DNA from: Chondrinema litorale | GTDB taxonomy: Bacteria > Bacteroidota > Bacteroidia > Cytophagales > Flammeovirgaceae | Direction: 5' to 3' | Length of the DNA stretch: 64,000 bases | Assembly (NCBI RefSeq): GCF_026250525.1 | Contig: NZ_CP111043.1 | Span: forward strand, 1,116,001-1,180,000 | In this document: piece by piece, positions 1 through 9,476 of the stretch | How the letters are laid out: each line of letters opens with the position of its first letter | Numbering within the stretch: the first letter of the stretch is position 1 | The notes under the pieces: generated by a model | The model's database searches: none | The model's input: only the letters and a program-made list of their open reading frames with translations | Told to the model about the DNA's origin: nothing | Made by a program: the position numbers and the translations under genes

Positions 1-975
1 GGTAAATTGAAAGCTTCTGCTCAGTTAATGACCACGCAACACGATGTGAGTACAAAAACATTTAGTAGTGCTTTTCAAAACAAGCAAATAAGCCCCACAT
101 TAGTAGAAAACAATTCGACTACTGTAGAAGATGCCGAAGCTGAACTGGCAGAAATGATCGATATGATTTTCGAGCAAGAAGCAGCAGCCAAATATGTATG
201 CAGAAAGCTTTATCGCTTTTTTGTATACTACGAAATTACTGATGAAATAGAACAAGACATTATTACACCGCTTGCCCAAACATTAATTGCAAACGATTAT
301 GTTTTAAAGCCTGTTTTAGAAGAGTTATTAACAAGTAGTCACTTTTACGATTCAGACGATAGCGAGACAAGCAACAATATAGTTGGAGCAGTAATAAAAT
401 CTCCAATTGAGCTGGTAACTGGTGTTAGTAGATTTTTTAATATGGCTATGCCAGATCCCGAAACTGAGGCGGCTGATTTAGAAGCTACCTATGCGCCAAT
501 CTATGAGGAAATGATTTATCAGGGTTTAGAGCTTTACGAACCTTTTGAAGTAGCCGGCTATTCAGCTTACCACCAAGCGCCAGTATACAATCGTAACTGG
601 ATATCTGCCAATTACCTCGCCTACAGATATGTTTACTCAGAATATATTCTCGACCAAGAAAATGAAGATGGAGAAAGCAAAACCTTTGGTTGGTTAGATG
701 TAATCGAGTTTGTAGAAAACACACAAAATATAAGCAACCCAGCAGATGCAGAACAATTAGTAACTGATCTGGTAACTTATATGTTTCCCGAAGAAATTAC
801 TGATGAAAGATTTGATTACTTCCTGAATACGGTGCTTTTAGATGGATTAACAAGTGTAATGTGGGAACTAGAATGGAGTACCTATCAATCATCAGGAGAT
901 GATACTGCTGTAAGAACACAGATCGAAGCATTAATTACTGCTATTATTCAATCTCCTGAATTCCAATTAATGTAA
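1..975 (+). CDS. DUF1800 family protein, 5'-truncated by window edge
   Basis: The reading frame is already open at base 1 and runs to the TAA at 973-975, so only the C-terminal ~324 residues are seen. The stretch around residues 60-120 (YVCRKLYRFFVYYEI, then a helix-rich region with LKPVLEELLTSSHFYD) is typical of the C-terminal half of DUF1800 proteins, which are usually about 450-600 residues. DUF1800 genes in Bacteroidota and Planctomycetes commonly sit directly before a DUF1501 gene, and that is the arrangement here (56 bp gap). The molecular function of the family is not established; an exported or surface role is inferred from the partner. A TTG codon at 7-9 could be mistaken for a start, but the frame continues upstream and a full-length family member needs more sequence. 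Confidence 0.85.
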   Translation, partial: GKLKASAQLMTTQHDVSTKTFSSAFQNKQISPTLVENNSTTVEDAEAELAEMIDMIFEQEAAAKYVCRKLYRFFVYYEITDEIEQDIITPLAQTLIANDYVLKPVLEELLTSSHFYDSDDSETSNNIVGAVIKSPIELVTGVSRFFNMAMPDPETEAADLEATYAPIYEEMIYQGLELYEPFEVAGYSAYHQAPVYNRNWISANYLAYRYVYSEYILDQENEDGESKTFGWLDVIEFVENTQNISNPADAEQLVTDLVTYMFPEEITDERFDYFLNTVLLDGLTSVMWELEWSTYQSSGDDTAVRTQIEALITAIIQSPEFQLM

Positions 976-1031
976 AACCAATTCCCCCTATTCTATAAAA
1001 TTATTTCCATCCGAAAAGCATACGTTGCATT

Positions 1032-2717
1032 ATGAAAAGAAGAAATTTCTTAAAAAAATTATCACAGGCTTCTGCTACACCTTTTTTCTTAGGTGGTATG
1101 CCAGTAAGTCTATTGGCTAACAACCACCAGTTAGCAAGAATGATTAACGAAAACAATGGTAATGTACTGGTTGTACTGCAAATGCACGGAGGCAACGACG
1201 GACTAAACATGGTAATTCCTGTAAGCCAGTACAGCAACTATTATAACTTAAGACCTAATATAGCCATTCCAGAAAGTGGCAACAGAAAATATATTGAACT
1301 TGATAACACCTTGCCAGACGAAGACAAAGTGGGTATACACCCAGATATGTTAGGTGTTAAAGACTTATATGATAGAGGAAGAGTCGGAATAGTTCATGGT
1401 GTATCTTATGAAAATGCCAATGGTTCACACTTTAGAGGAAGAGATGTATTTTTTATGGGAGGAGGATATGAAGACACCTACCGCTCAGGTTGGATGGGTA
1501 GATTTCTAGACAAAGAATATCCTGCTTATCCAGACGGTGATGCTTCTAACCTACCTTATGATGGACAAAATGCGATGAAAGATCCTCCAGGATTAGAAAT
1601 CGGAAGAGGAGTGTCTTTGATTTTCAGAAGAGATGATTCCTTCCCAATGTCTTTGTCTGTAGATAGCCCGGTAGCTTTTCACGATTTGTTAGAAAGCATC
1701 GATCAGCAAAGCATTACCAGTTTTCCAGATTCTAACTACGGAGAAGAGCTCAAATACATTATGGATATGGATGAGCAATCTCACGTATATGGAGAAAGAT
1801 TAAAAGAAGTGTATGATAAAGGTGGCGAATCTTCAATTACTTATCCTGAAAACTATCCATATGCAACATCTCAGGCACTTACTAATCCACTTTCTGGTCA
1901 GTTCCAATTAATTGCACGCCTGTTGAGAGGTGGCATACAAACCAGATTTTTCTTAGTTAGAATAGGTGGTTTTGATACGCATGCAAACCAAGTTGAAAGC
2001 TACGATCCTACCTTTGGGCATCACGCTGCATTAATGTATCATATTTCTTCTGCTGTACAGGCTTTTCAAGCCGATTTAAGAGCTTCTGGCACAGAAGACA
2101 AGGTTATGACTATAACTATGTCTGAGTTCGGAAGAAGAGCTGTATCTAATGGCAGTTATGGTACTGATCACGGAGATGCATGGCCACTAATGGCTTTTGG
2201 AAAATGGGTAAACCCCGGAGTTTTTGGAGGCACTCCAGACCTCAGCGATCTTAAAAGCGGCAACCTAAAAATGCAAGTCGATTACAGACAAGTACTTACT
2301 TCTGTAATGCAGAATTGGATGGGTTCTCCTTATGATGAAGTAGCTGATGTTTTTAAACTGGATACAGATGAGAAAAAAGCGGCCTTTTTAGACAACCAGA
2401 TCCCGATCGTAAACAGCAACTTTGTTACTGGCACAAGTGACGAGTTTTTCAACGATAGATTCCGTCTAAACAATTGTTACCCCAACCCTGCTAAAGATGA
2501 AACAGTGATTAACTTTTATATCAACAACTCTGGTCAAGTTAAATTAAGACTGTTTAATGTTGAAGGCAAAGAGGTAAAAGTGATGGTTGATAGCTACATG
2601 CAATATGGTGAACACGACATTAAAGTGAATGTACGAGGGCTTGCTCCCGGTATGTACATCTACAAACTAGAAACAGGTAAGTTCACCGCTTCACGTAAGA
2701 TGAATATCGTTTCATAA
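1032..2717 (+). CDS. DUF1501 family exported protein with T9SS sorting domain
   Basis: 561 residues. The N-terminus carries a twin-arginine-like signal (KRRNFLKK followed by a hydrophobic stretch ending near SLLA, residues 2-30). The main body (about 45-420) has DUF1501 hallmarks: MHGGNDGLNMVIP near residue 52, GFDTHANQ, a TMSEFGRRA motif and TDHGDAWPLMAFG. DUF1501 belongs to the alkaline-phosphatase-like/sulfatase-like fold group, but substrates are unknown. The last ~85 residues form a type A T9SS sorting domain (YPNPAKDE, then GLAPGMYIYKL and SRKMNIVS), which predicts passage through the type IX system and surface attachment or release. It follows the DUF1800 gene in the same direction and ends before a hairpin terminator, so the two are probably co-transcribed and act together. 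Confidence 0.9.
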   Translation: MKRRNFLKKLSQASATPFFLGGMPVSLLANNHQLARMINENNGNVLVVLQMHGGNDGLNMVIPVSQYSNYYNLRPNIAIPESGNRKYIELDNTLPDEDKVGIHPDMLGVKDLYDRGRVGIVHGVSYENANGSHFRGRDVFFMGGGYEDTYRSGWMGRFLDKEYPAYPDGDASNLPYDGQNAMKDPPGLEIGRGVSLIFRRDDSFPMSLSVDSPVAFHDLLESIDQQSITSFPDSNYGEELKYIMDMDEQSHVYGERLKEVYDKGGESSITYPENYPYATSQALTNPLSGQFQLIARLLRGGIQTRFFLVRIGGFDTHANQVESYDPTFGHHAALMYHISSAVQAFQADLRASGTEDKVMTITMSEFGRRAVSNGSYGTDHGDAWPLMAFGKWVNPGVFGGTPDLSDLKSGNLKMQVDYRQVLTSVMQNWMGSPYDEVADVFKLDTDEKKAAFLDNQIPIVNSNFVTGTSDEFFNDRFRLNNCYPNPAKDETVINFYINNSGQVKLRLFNVEGKEVKVMVDSYMQYGEHDIKVNVRGLAPGMYIYKLETGKFTASRKMNIVS

Positions 2718-2751
2718 GAATATTTCAATCGCAAACAGTTATATATTTTAA

Positions 2752-2785
2752 AAAAACCACTCAGAGATTTACGAGTGGTTTTTTT
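2752..2785. terminator. Bidirectional hairpin terminator
   Basis: AAAAACCACTC and GAGTGGTTTTTTT form a stem around a 10-nt loop, with A and T tracts on both sides. It lies between the convergent DUF1501 and Nudix genes and can serve both. Confidence 0.85.
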
Positions 2786-3275
2786 ATACTATATGATGAT
2801 AAATTCCTTGCATTGCCAGCAACTCTTCTACTGAGCTACTATGCAAAATAGCATTATGTACACATCCTTCTGGCTGTTCTTTAATTTCATTAAAAGATAA
2901 AAATTTAAGACGGTCTATTATCTGATCTTTTGAAGACATCTCGGGATCAGTACCCATTTTCATTACCCCACCTGTTTGCTTTACTTCAAAAAATAGTTCT
3001 ATGCCATGCAGCGGTTTATCTAAATATTCATGCACAAAAAGAAACTTAACCACTTTTACTTCCATCCCAGTTTCTTCTACAAATTCTCTTTGCAAACCTT
3101 CTTCTAAAGTTTCGCCAAAATCTAAACCACCACCGGGTGGAGCCCACAAATAACCATTTCCCAAAGACTGGTGCCTCACCATTAATACTTTATCATTTTC
3201 GATACAGATACCACAAACCCGCACTCTCAAACGATTACCAAAAGCAATCGATACTCTATTATGTTCTATGCTCAT
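2784..3275 (-). CDS. Nudix hydrolase
   Basis: 163 residues. A complete Nudix box is present at about residues 48-70: GGGLDFGETLEEGLQREF continuing into VEETGMEV, matching GX5EX7REUXEEXGU. The family hydrolyses nucleoside diphosphates linked to another moiety; the substrate cannot be read from the sequence. The preceding PGG and the WAPPGGG segment are typical of MutT/ADP-ribose-pyrophosphatase-like members. It is transcribed away from the kynurenine monooxygenase gene, which starts 92 bp upstream on the other strand. A small inverted repeat (CCTCT-7-AGAGG, about 3298-3314) lies between the two and might be regulatory. ADP-ribose or dNTP cleaning are both possible roles. Confidence 0.9.
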   Translation of the reverse strand: MSIEHNRVSIAFGNRLRVRVCGICIENDKVLMVRHQSLGNGYLWAPPGGGLDFGETLEEGLQREFVEETGMEVKVVKFLFVHEYLDKPLHGIELFFEVKQTGGVMKMGTDPEMSSKDQIIDRLKFLSFNEIKEQPEGCVHNAILHSSSVEELLAMQGIYHHIV

Positions 3276-3367
3276 AATTTGGTTTTCTTTTTATCTCCTC
3301 TGTAAATTAGAGGTATTGATATTAATTTGTAAAGGAAGCAATTTTTTAAACAGCAGCATAAAATTTC

Positions 3368-4720
3368 ATGACTGAAACAAAAAAAATAACCATAAATGGT
3401 GCGGGTTTAGTCGGTTCTTTATTATCAATTTTATTGGCGAGGAAAGGGCATAAAGTTGATGTTTACGACATGCGCCCAGACCCGCGAGAAAAATCATTTG
3501 CAGGTGGCAGATCTATTAATCTGGCTTTGAGTAATAGAGGTTGGAAAGCACTAGAAAAAGCGGGAATCGCAGAAAAAATAAAAGAACAGGCAATTCCAAT
3601 GAGAGGTAGAATGATGCACAGTATAGATGGCGAAATAACCTTTCAGCCTTATGGGCAAACTGGACAGGAGATTTTCTCTGTTTCTCGAGGTGGTCTAAAT
3701 GAAACACTCATAACAGAAAGTACCCAATCACCTCATGTCAATTTCTATTTTAATCAGAAATGTACAGATGTTAATCTCGATACACACAGCTTAAATTTTA
3801 AAGAATATACTTCTGGCACTGTAACTGAAGCCCAATACGATTATCTTATAGGTACAGATGGAGCATTTTCAGCGGTGAGAAATGCCATGCAAAAAACTAG
3901 TAGATTCAATTATGCTCAAGAGTTTCTAAAACATGGCTATAAAGAATTGCACATTAAACCTACTGAGTCTAATAATTTTGCACTTGAACCAAATGCTTTA
4001 CACATCTGGCCTAGAAAACAGTTTATGCTAATTGCGCTGCCCAATGCAGATAAAAGTTTTACTGCCACTTTGTTTTTGGCTTATGAAGCTGAACACTCTT
4101 TTGAAAATCTTAAAACAGAAACACAAATAGAAGACTTTTTCAAAAAATACTTTCCAGATACACTGGATTTAATACCAGATCTCACTCAACAATTCTTAGA
4201 AAACCCAACTGGCTCTTTGGTTACTATAAAATGTGAGCCTTGGAATAATGAAAATGCACTGTTAATGGGAGATGCAGCTCATGCCATTGTGCCTTTCTAT
4301 GGGCAAGGTATGAATGCTGGTTTTGAAGACTGCTCCATATTGGATGATTTACTAGAAAATGAAAATCATTCACTCGAAAATGTTTTTGATATTTTTCAGA
4401 AAAACAGAAAAAAAGATGCAGATGCTATTGCTAACCTCGCCTTGCAAAATTTTATAGAAATGCGCGATTTGGTAGCAGACCCAGAATTTTTACTCAGGAA
4501 AAAAATTGAAGCAAAAATCCATAAAGAATTTCCTGAAAAGTGGATTCCTTTGTACACAATGGTTACGTTTAGTCACATACCTTATGCAGATGCTTTGGCT
4601 ATTGGCAATAAGCAAAAAGCAATTATGGATGAGGTAATGAAGATAAAAGACTTGGAAAAAGACTGGCAATCGCTCGACTTTAGCAAAACCAAGATTCTAG
4701 CTGAATATCTGAATGCTTAG
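3368..4720 (+). CDS. kmo: kynurenine 3-monooxygenase
   Basis: 450 residues, the normal length for KMO. It is an FAD-dependent hydroxylase turning L-kynurenine into 3-hydroxykynurenine with NADPH and O2, on the tryptophan-to-quinolinate/NAD route. Visible motifs: the Rossmann FAD-binding GAGLVGS at about residues 12-18; GGRSINLALSNRG (about 47-59), which is characteristic of KMO; DYLIGTDGAFSAVR in the middle; and the second FAD motif GDAAHAIVPFYGQGMNAGFE at about 301-320. A hydrophobic/charged C-terminal part follows. No other kynurenine-pathway gene is adjacent. It is convergent with the isochorismate synthase gene, with only 4 bp between the stop codons, so termination must occur within the opposing gene. 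Confidence 0.95.
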   Translation: MTETKKITINGAGLVGSLLSILLARKGHKVDVYDMRPDPREKSFAGGRSINLALSNRGWKALEKAGIAEKIKEQAIPMRGRMMHSIDGEITFQPYGQTGQEIFSVSRGGLNETLITESTQSPHVNFYFNQKCTDVNLDTHSLNFKEYTSGTVTEAQYDYLIGTDGAFSAVRNAMQKTSRFNYAQEFLKHGYKELHIKPTESNNFALEPNALHIWPRKQFMLIALPNADKSFTATLFLAYEAEHSFENLKTETQIEDFFKKYFPDTLDLIPDLTQQFLENPTGSLVTIKCEPWNNENALLMGDAAHAIVPFYGQGMNAGFEDCSILDDLLENENHSLENVFDIFQKNRKKDADAIANLALQNFIEMRDLVADPEFLLRKKIEAKIHKEFPEKWIPLYTMVTFSHIPYADALAIGNKQKAIMDEVMKIKDLEKDWQSLDFSKTKILAEYLNA

Positions 4721-4724
4721 TGAG

Positions 4725-5954
4725 TTAATCTTGAGTAAGCACTACTTTTCTCAAGATATCCATTTTCATTTCAGTTTCATTAAATTCTTTCTCAGCATCA
4801 GAGTCTTCTGTAATGCCAGCTCCTGCATAAAAAACAAGTTTCTCGTCACTAGCTTGCATACATCTGAGGTTTACAAAAATATTGGTATTGTCTTCAATAT
4901 TTACTGGACCTAGATAACCACTGTAAAGATGTCGATCGTAACCTTCGTTTTTACACACCTCTTGCATAGTAACATCTTTAGGCATACCGCAAACTGCAGA
5001 AGTTGGATGCAGTAACTTCAACATTACTGAACCTAACTGCGGAAAGTTTACTTCTTCCATATCCACTTTATAGTCGGTTCTTAAATGAATAATAGAACCT
5101 GCCGCAACCGTTTTTGGGCCAATTTCCTCAAACTCTCTAAGCCTAATCTTTTTAAAACAACTTATAATGTACCTGCCTACTAGTGCTTGTTCTTCAATTT
5201 CTTTTTGGCGCCAAGTAGCATCACAAAGCTTATCAAACTGGTCTCGTGCTTGCGTTCCTGCCAAGGCTATAGTTCTAAAATATCGTTGAGAGTTTACTTC
5301 TATTAAAATCTCTGGCGAGGCTCCTATCCAAGTTCCTTCTTCTGGTAGAGAGATTAATGATACAAAAGCAGTTGGATATTTATAACCTAATGATAAAAAT
5401 GCATTTGTAGCATGAAAGTGAGATGGCTTATCAACAGACTTACTTCTAGAATAAACTATTTTTTGATATGCTCCTTCACTTATAGACTTTACCCCTTTGT
5501 AAACAAGCTCCATATAAGCTCTGTTTTCAGGGTTAGACTCTTCGATACTTTTTGTATGATACTCAGGTTGCTTACCTCTTTTTATTTCCCTAACCGATTC
5601 TTCTAATTCATCCCAAAACTTTTGCTTGTTACCAAACTCCTCAGAACCATAAGCCTGAGGTGCTTCTTTAGGAAAAACTTCATCAGAAGAATAAAACAAA
5701 TCTGCCTTAATAAATGAGATTGGGCTGTCTGTTTTAAATGGAGAAACAATAAAACCAGAAGGTGAATTTTCTATTTCTGGTTGTGCTATGTGAATGTTGT
5801 TAGAATAGCTGAGAACAACATTAAATTTTTCAGCTTGAGGTAACTTCCAAATAGCAATGGGCAGTCCAGAATTTGTAGCAGCATCTAGCAATGCGCCTGC
5901 AATTTCTGTTGATTCAAGTTTGTCGAATATAGTTTTATTTAATACCGAGTTCAA
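4725..5954 (-). CDS. menF: isochorismate synthase (chorismate-binding family)
   Basis: 409 residues. It belongs to the chorismate-utilising MenF/EntC/TrpE fold. Motifs in order: YQKIVYSRSK around residue 163 (position of the catalytic lysine region), WIGASPEILIEV around 215, LAGTQAR, HPTSAVCGMPKDV near 320, YSGYLGPVN, and the C-terminal FYAGAGITEDSDAEKEFNET, which is the metal/chorismate-binding end. The reaction is chorismate to isochorismate; in Bacteroidota, which use menaquinone, MenF is the expected role, with siderophore biosynthesis the alternative. No other men gene is nearby. The N-terminal ~130 residues are poorly conserved, as usual for this family. Confidence 0.88.
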   Translation of the reverse strand: MNSVLNKTIFDKLESTEIAGALLDAATNSGLPIAIWKLPQAEKFNVVLSYSNNIHIAQPEIENSPSGFIVSPFKTDSPISFIKADLFYSSDEVFPKEAPQAYGSEEFGNKQKFWDELEESVREIKRGKQPEYHTKSIEESNPENRAYMELVYKGVKSISEGAYQKIVYSRSKSVDKPSHFHATNAFLSLGYKYPTAFVSLISLPEEGTWIGASPEILIEVNSQRYFRTIALAGTQARDQFDKLCDATWRQKEIEEQALVGRYIISCFKKIRLREFEEIGPKTVAAGSIIHLRTDYKVDMEEVNFPQLGSVMLKLLHPTSAVCGMPKDVTMQEVCKNEGYDRHLYSGYLGPVNIEDNTNIFVNLRCMQASDEKLVFYAGAGITEDSDAEKEFNETEMKMDILRKVVLTQD

Positions 5955-6183
5955 GCTGGTGATCAGTTAATGAATACTTGTATTACTACAAATTGTCAAA
6001 CAAAGCTGTTTTGAAATCATTCAAAAAAATTACGAAAATGCTAAACTAACACCCGATTACTGATTAAACAATAAGTAATAATAGTTCAAATGTTAAAAAT
6101 CAGGAGATGTAATTCAAATTTTCGCCTAGGAGATGTTTTTTGTTTTTAAATTTGACCTGATTCTTAAGCAAACAAACATAAAA

Positions 6184-7113
6184 TTGGAAAATAGTATCAG
6201 AATTTTTGCACCTGCCACTGTAGCCAATGTTGCCTGCGGTTTTGATATTCTGGGTTTCGCATTAGAAAACCCGGGAGATGAAATTATTATTAAAAAGAAA
6301 GATAAGCCTGGTATTACTATTTTTAATACGACACCTTACAAAGGCATTCCTCTTAAAGCAGAAGACAATACCATTGGTGTTGCTATGCAAACGTATCTTT
6401 CTCACATTGCTTCTGATACAGGCTTTGAAGTCACGATAACGAAAAAAATTAAACCTGGTAGCGGTATTGGTTCAAGTGCGGCCAGTGCTGCAGCAGGTGT
6501 TTTTGGAGCAAATATGCTTCTAGATCAACCACTCAAAAAAGAAGAACTGGTACAATTTGCTATGCATGGAGAAAGAGTTGCTTGCGGCTCTGCACATGCA
6601 GACAATGTTGCTCCAGCTATTTTAGGTGGATTTGTATTGGTAAGAAGTTATTCTCCACTTGATGTAATAAGGTTAGATTTTCCAGAAGATCTATTTATTG
6701 CCATTATACACCCACAAATCGAAGTAAAAACTGAAGATGCTCGTAAAGTACTTCGTACTGAAATTCAGTTGAAAGATGCTGTAAAACAATGGGGAAATAT
6801 TGCTGGTCTGGTTGCTGGTTTGGCACGAAAAGACTATTCCCTTATCGCTCGCTCATTAGAAGATGTAATTATTGAGCCAGTGCGCTCTTTATTAATTCCG
6901 GGATACGAAAAAGTTAAGAGAGCAGCGATCGATGCCGGTGCATTAGGTTGCAGTATTTCAGGTTCGGGACCTTCAGTATTTGCGCTTTGCCAAACTCAAG
7001 AAATTGCACATAACGCTTCAATTGCAATGGAAAAAGAGTTTGCAAATTTGGAAATAGACTCTGTTATATATAATTCAAAAATAAATCTTGAAGGAGTACA
7101 GATTGCCGAGTAA
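6184..7113 (+). CDS. thrB: homoserine kinase
   Basis: GHMP kinase that phosphorylates L-homoserine in threonine biosynthesis. Motifs: FAPATVANVACGFDILGFAL at the N-terminus, the phosphate-binding loop PGSGIGSSAASAAAG near residue 95, ADNVAPAILGGF, and the C-terminal GCSISGSGPSVFALC. I place the start at the TTG at 6184 (309 residues), because family members begin just before xIRIFAPAT. The extended frame from ATG 6133 adds 17 residues of phenylalanine-rich, non-conserved sequence. That extension also contains TAAATTTG at 6147-6154, which looks like a Bacteroidota -7 box and would put transcription initiation downstream of 6133. The start is therefore uncertain. It stands alone; thrA and thrC are not adjacent. 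Confidence 0.93.
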   Translation: MENSIRIFAPATVANVACGFDILGFALENPGDEIIIKKKDKPGITIFNTTPYKGIPLKAEDNTIGVAMQTYLSHIASDTGFEVTITKKIKPGSGIGSSAASAAAGVFGANMLLDQPLKKEELVQFAMHGERVACGSAHADNVAPAILGGFVLVRSYSPLDVIRLDFPEDLFIAIIHPQIEVKTEDARKVLRTEIQLKDAVKQWGNIAGLVAGLARKDYSLIARSLEDVIIEPVRSLLIPGYEKVKRAAIDAGALGCSISGSGPSVFALCQTQEIAHNASIAMEKEFANLEIDSVIYNSKINLEGVQIAE

Positions 7114-7170
7114 TTAAATCATTCGGTTGATTTATAAGTCAGCAAATTCCAAATAATACAACCAATTATC

Positions 7171-9474
7171 ATGAAAATACATACCGTAATAAAAATCTTA
7201 TTGAGCATGTTTATCGCAAACATGCTCCTTTCTGCGTGTTCTTTCGATAGTGACCCACAAAGCCTCATTACAGATAAAAGGCGAATGGAGATGGAAAGAA
7301 CCAACAATACAGCCATGGAAGAAAAGATAGAAGACCTACTTGGCTCCATGACGCTTGAAGAGAAAATTGGGCAAATGACCCAGATAAATAACTCTCAGTT
7401 TGCTAAAGAGATTTCTACACCAGCAAGCAGTCCGAGTGCACCTCCGGAAACGTTACTGGAAATCGATACTGCCAAATTAATTTACTATCTAGATAGTTTT
7501 CACATTGGCTCTTTTCTTAATGGAATTGCAGTACCGGCAGAAAACTGGTACAAGTATTCTAAGCAATTACAAGAAATCGCTTTAAGACACGATAAACATG
7601 GTATTCCTATAATCTATGGCGTAGACCATATGCATGGCGCCAATTATTTGGAAGGTTCCACCATTTTTCCACACAGTTTTAATATCGGTGCTACTTTCGA
7701 TACCCAGTTTTCTGCTGATGAAGCATATGTACTAGGTTTAGAAACTGCCGACCTTGGCCACCACTGGATATTTGCTCCGGTACTCGATGTAGGAAGAAAT
7801 CCATACTGGCCACGCTTCTATGAGACATATAGTGAAGATCCTTACCTTGCTGCTAGCATGGGCGCTGCTTATGTGAAAATGCTTCAAGAACATCCTCAAA
7901 CAGCACCTTATAAACAAGCAGCCACTGCGAAACACTATATCGGTTATTCTGACCCAGACAATGGCTGGGATAGAACTCCTGCTACTATAGATAAACAACA
8001 GTTATACGAGTTCCATATTCCTTCTTTTAAAGCAGTAGTAGATGCAGGTATTAAATCTTTTATGATTAATGGAGGTGAAATAAACAGCATACCTGTTCAT
8101 GCCTCTTATGAACTACTTACCTATGTACTTCGCGATCAGTTAGGCTTTAAAGGGGTAGTAGTAACAGACTGGGAAGATGTAATTAGATTACACACTACCC
8201 ATAAAGTTGCTAAAGACATGAAAGAAGCCACTTTTAAAGCAATTATGGCTGGTATCGATATGTCGATGACTCCTTATACAACCGATTTCTGTGGAGCGCT
8301 TAAAGAATTGGTAGAAGAAAAAGTAATCTCTATGGACAGAATTAACCTTTCTGTTTCAAGAATTCTTAGAATGAAAATGGAGCTCGGACTTTGGGAACAT
8401 CCATTTCCACAAGATACTCGCCTAGATCGTATCGGTAGAAAAGAGAGCAAAGCAAAAGCAAGAAAAGCCGCTGAAGAATCTTTAGTATTAATCAAAAATG
8501 AAGGTATTTTACCTTTAACTGCTCCTAAGAAAATTGTAGTTGCAGGGCACAATGCAGATTCTAAAAGAGGTTTAGCTGGTGGTTGGTCACTTCGTTGGAT
8601 TACTTATGATGATAAGTTATATCCAGAAGACATGCCAACTGTTTACACCGCTTTACAAGATGCTTACCCAAATGCTCAGGTTCAATTAGCAGATCAAAAA
8701 ACTTTAAAAGCAAGTGCAGCAGGTGCAGATGCAATTATAATTGCTGCGGGTGAAGAACCTTATTCAGAAACTCCGGGAAACTTCTCGAATCTTGAGTTAG
8801 ACGATGAACAACTCGAACTAATTAAAACTGCTCAAGAAACCGGCAAACCTGTTATTCTATTAATGATTGCCGGTAGACCAAGAACCATTACAGATGTACT
8901 GCCAGATTGCGATGCTTTTATCTGGTGCGGATTACCTGGTTTTGAAGGCGGAACAGCTATTGCAAATGTAATTAGTGGCAAAGTGAATCCAAGTGGTAAA
9001 ATGTCGTTCTCTTATCCGGCACAACCCGGCCACTGGTTCCCATACAACCACAAAAACATGGAGCTCTTCTTCGATTTTGATAAAGCACTATCAATGACAA
9101 CCATCGCACCTTTTGGCTATGGTTTATCTTATACCTCATACAAATACAGCGACCTTACTTTAAGCGCAACTTCTTTAGATACAGAAGGCAGCATTACAGC
9201 AAGTGTTACAGTTACCAATACTGGAAACAAGGCTGGTAGAGAAGCTGTGCTATGGTTTATTTCTGATGAAGTGGGCACTTTCACTCGTCCAGTAAAAGCT
9301 TTAAAGCACTTTGAAAAATTAGAAATTGCTCCTGGCGAGGCTAAGACATTCACTTTCAAAATTGATGCTGGTGAACACTTAAGCTACCCTAATACCAAAG
9401 GTGAAAAAATTCTCGAACCGGGTGATTTTACTTTAAGAGTAGGCGATCAGGAAGTAGGTTTTGTTTTAGAATAA
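7171..9474 (+). CDS. glycoside hydrolase family 3 lipoprotein (beta-glucosidase-like)
   Basis: 767 residues. An N-terminal lipoprotein signal ends in LLSAC, with the lipidated Cys at residue 23, so the enzyme is tethered to a membrane, probably facing the periplasm or surface. The GH3 N-terminal TIM barrel follows: MTLEEKIGQM near 60, GVDHMHGANY, FAPVLDVGRNP, KHYIGYSDP, and GVVVTDWEDV, where Asp333 is the expected nucleophile. The second alpha/beta domain spans about 425-640 (ESLVLIKNEGILPL, then a PFGYGLSYTSY linker). A C-terminal fibronectin-III-like domain covers about 680-765. This is the BglX-type architecture at full length. The reaction is exo-hydrolysis of beta-linked glucosides; the exact sugar is unknown. 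An insertion sequence lies 2 bp after the stop and separates the gene from its probable terminator. Confidence 0.92.
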   Translation: MKIHTVIKILLSMFIANMLLSACSFDSDPQSLITDKRRMEMERTNNTAMEEKIEDLLGSMTLEEKIGQMTQINNSQFAKEISTPASSPSAPPETLLEIDTAKLIYYLDSFHIGSFLNGIAVPAENWYKYSKQLQEIALRHDKHGIPIIYGVDHMHGANYLEGSTIFPHSFNIGATFDTQFSADEAYVLGLETADLGHHWIFAPVLDVGRNPYWPRFYETYSEDPYLAASMGAAYVKMLQEHPQTAPYKQAATAKHYIGYSDPDNGWDRTPATIDKQQLYEFHIPSFKAVVDAGIKSFMINGGEINSIPVHASYELLTYVLRDQLGFKGVVVTDWEDVIRLHTTHKVAKDMKEATFKAIMAGIDMSMTPYTTDFCGALKELVEEKVISMDRINLSVSRILRMKMELGLWEHPFPQDTRLDRIGRKESKAKARKAAEESLVLIKNEGILPLTAPKKIVVAGHNADSKRGLAGGWSLRWITYDDKLYPEDMPTVYTALQDAYPNAQVQLADQKTLKASAAGADAIIIAAGEEPYSETPGNFSNLELDDEQLELIKTAQETGKPVILLMIAGRPRTITDVLPDCDAFIWCGLPGFEGGTAIANVISGKVNPSGKMSFSYPAQPGHWFPYNHKNMELFFDFDKALSMTTIAPFGYGLSYTSYKYSDLTLSATSLDTEGSITASVTVTNTGNKAGREAVLWFISDEVGTFTRPVKALKHFEKLEIAPGEAKTFTFKIDAGEHLSYPNTKGEKILEPGDFTLRVGDQEVGFVLE

Positions 9475-9476
9475 AA
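9465..9476. repeat. Target-site duplication, left copy
   Basis: TTTAGAATAAAA directly left of the IS. It includes the TAA stop codon of the GH3 gene. The identical right copy is at 10487-10498. Confidence 0.9.

Noticed and set aside
7..9. TTG as start of the DUF1800 gene
   Set aside because: The frame is open to base 1 and DUF1800 proteins are longer; the gene is cut by the window edge.
3298..3314. CCTCT-7-AGAGG inverted repeat between Nudix and kmo as an operator
   Set aside because: Only a 5-bp stem and no regulator gene nearby; too weak to list as a site.
6133..6183. ATG 6133 as thrB start with an AGGAG just before it
   Set aside because: The AGGAG touches the ATG, leaving no spacing, and the added residues are not conserved. 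TTG 6184 fits the family start better; kept as an alternative in the entry.
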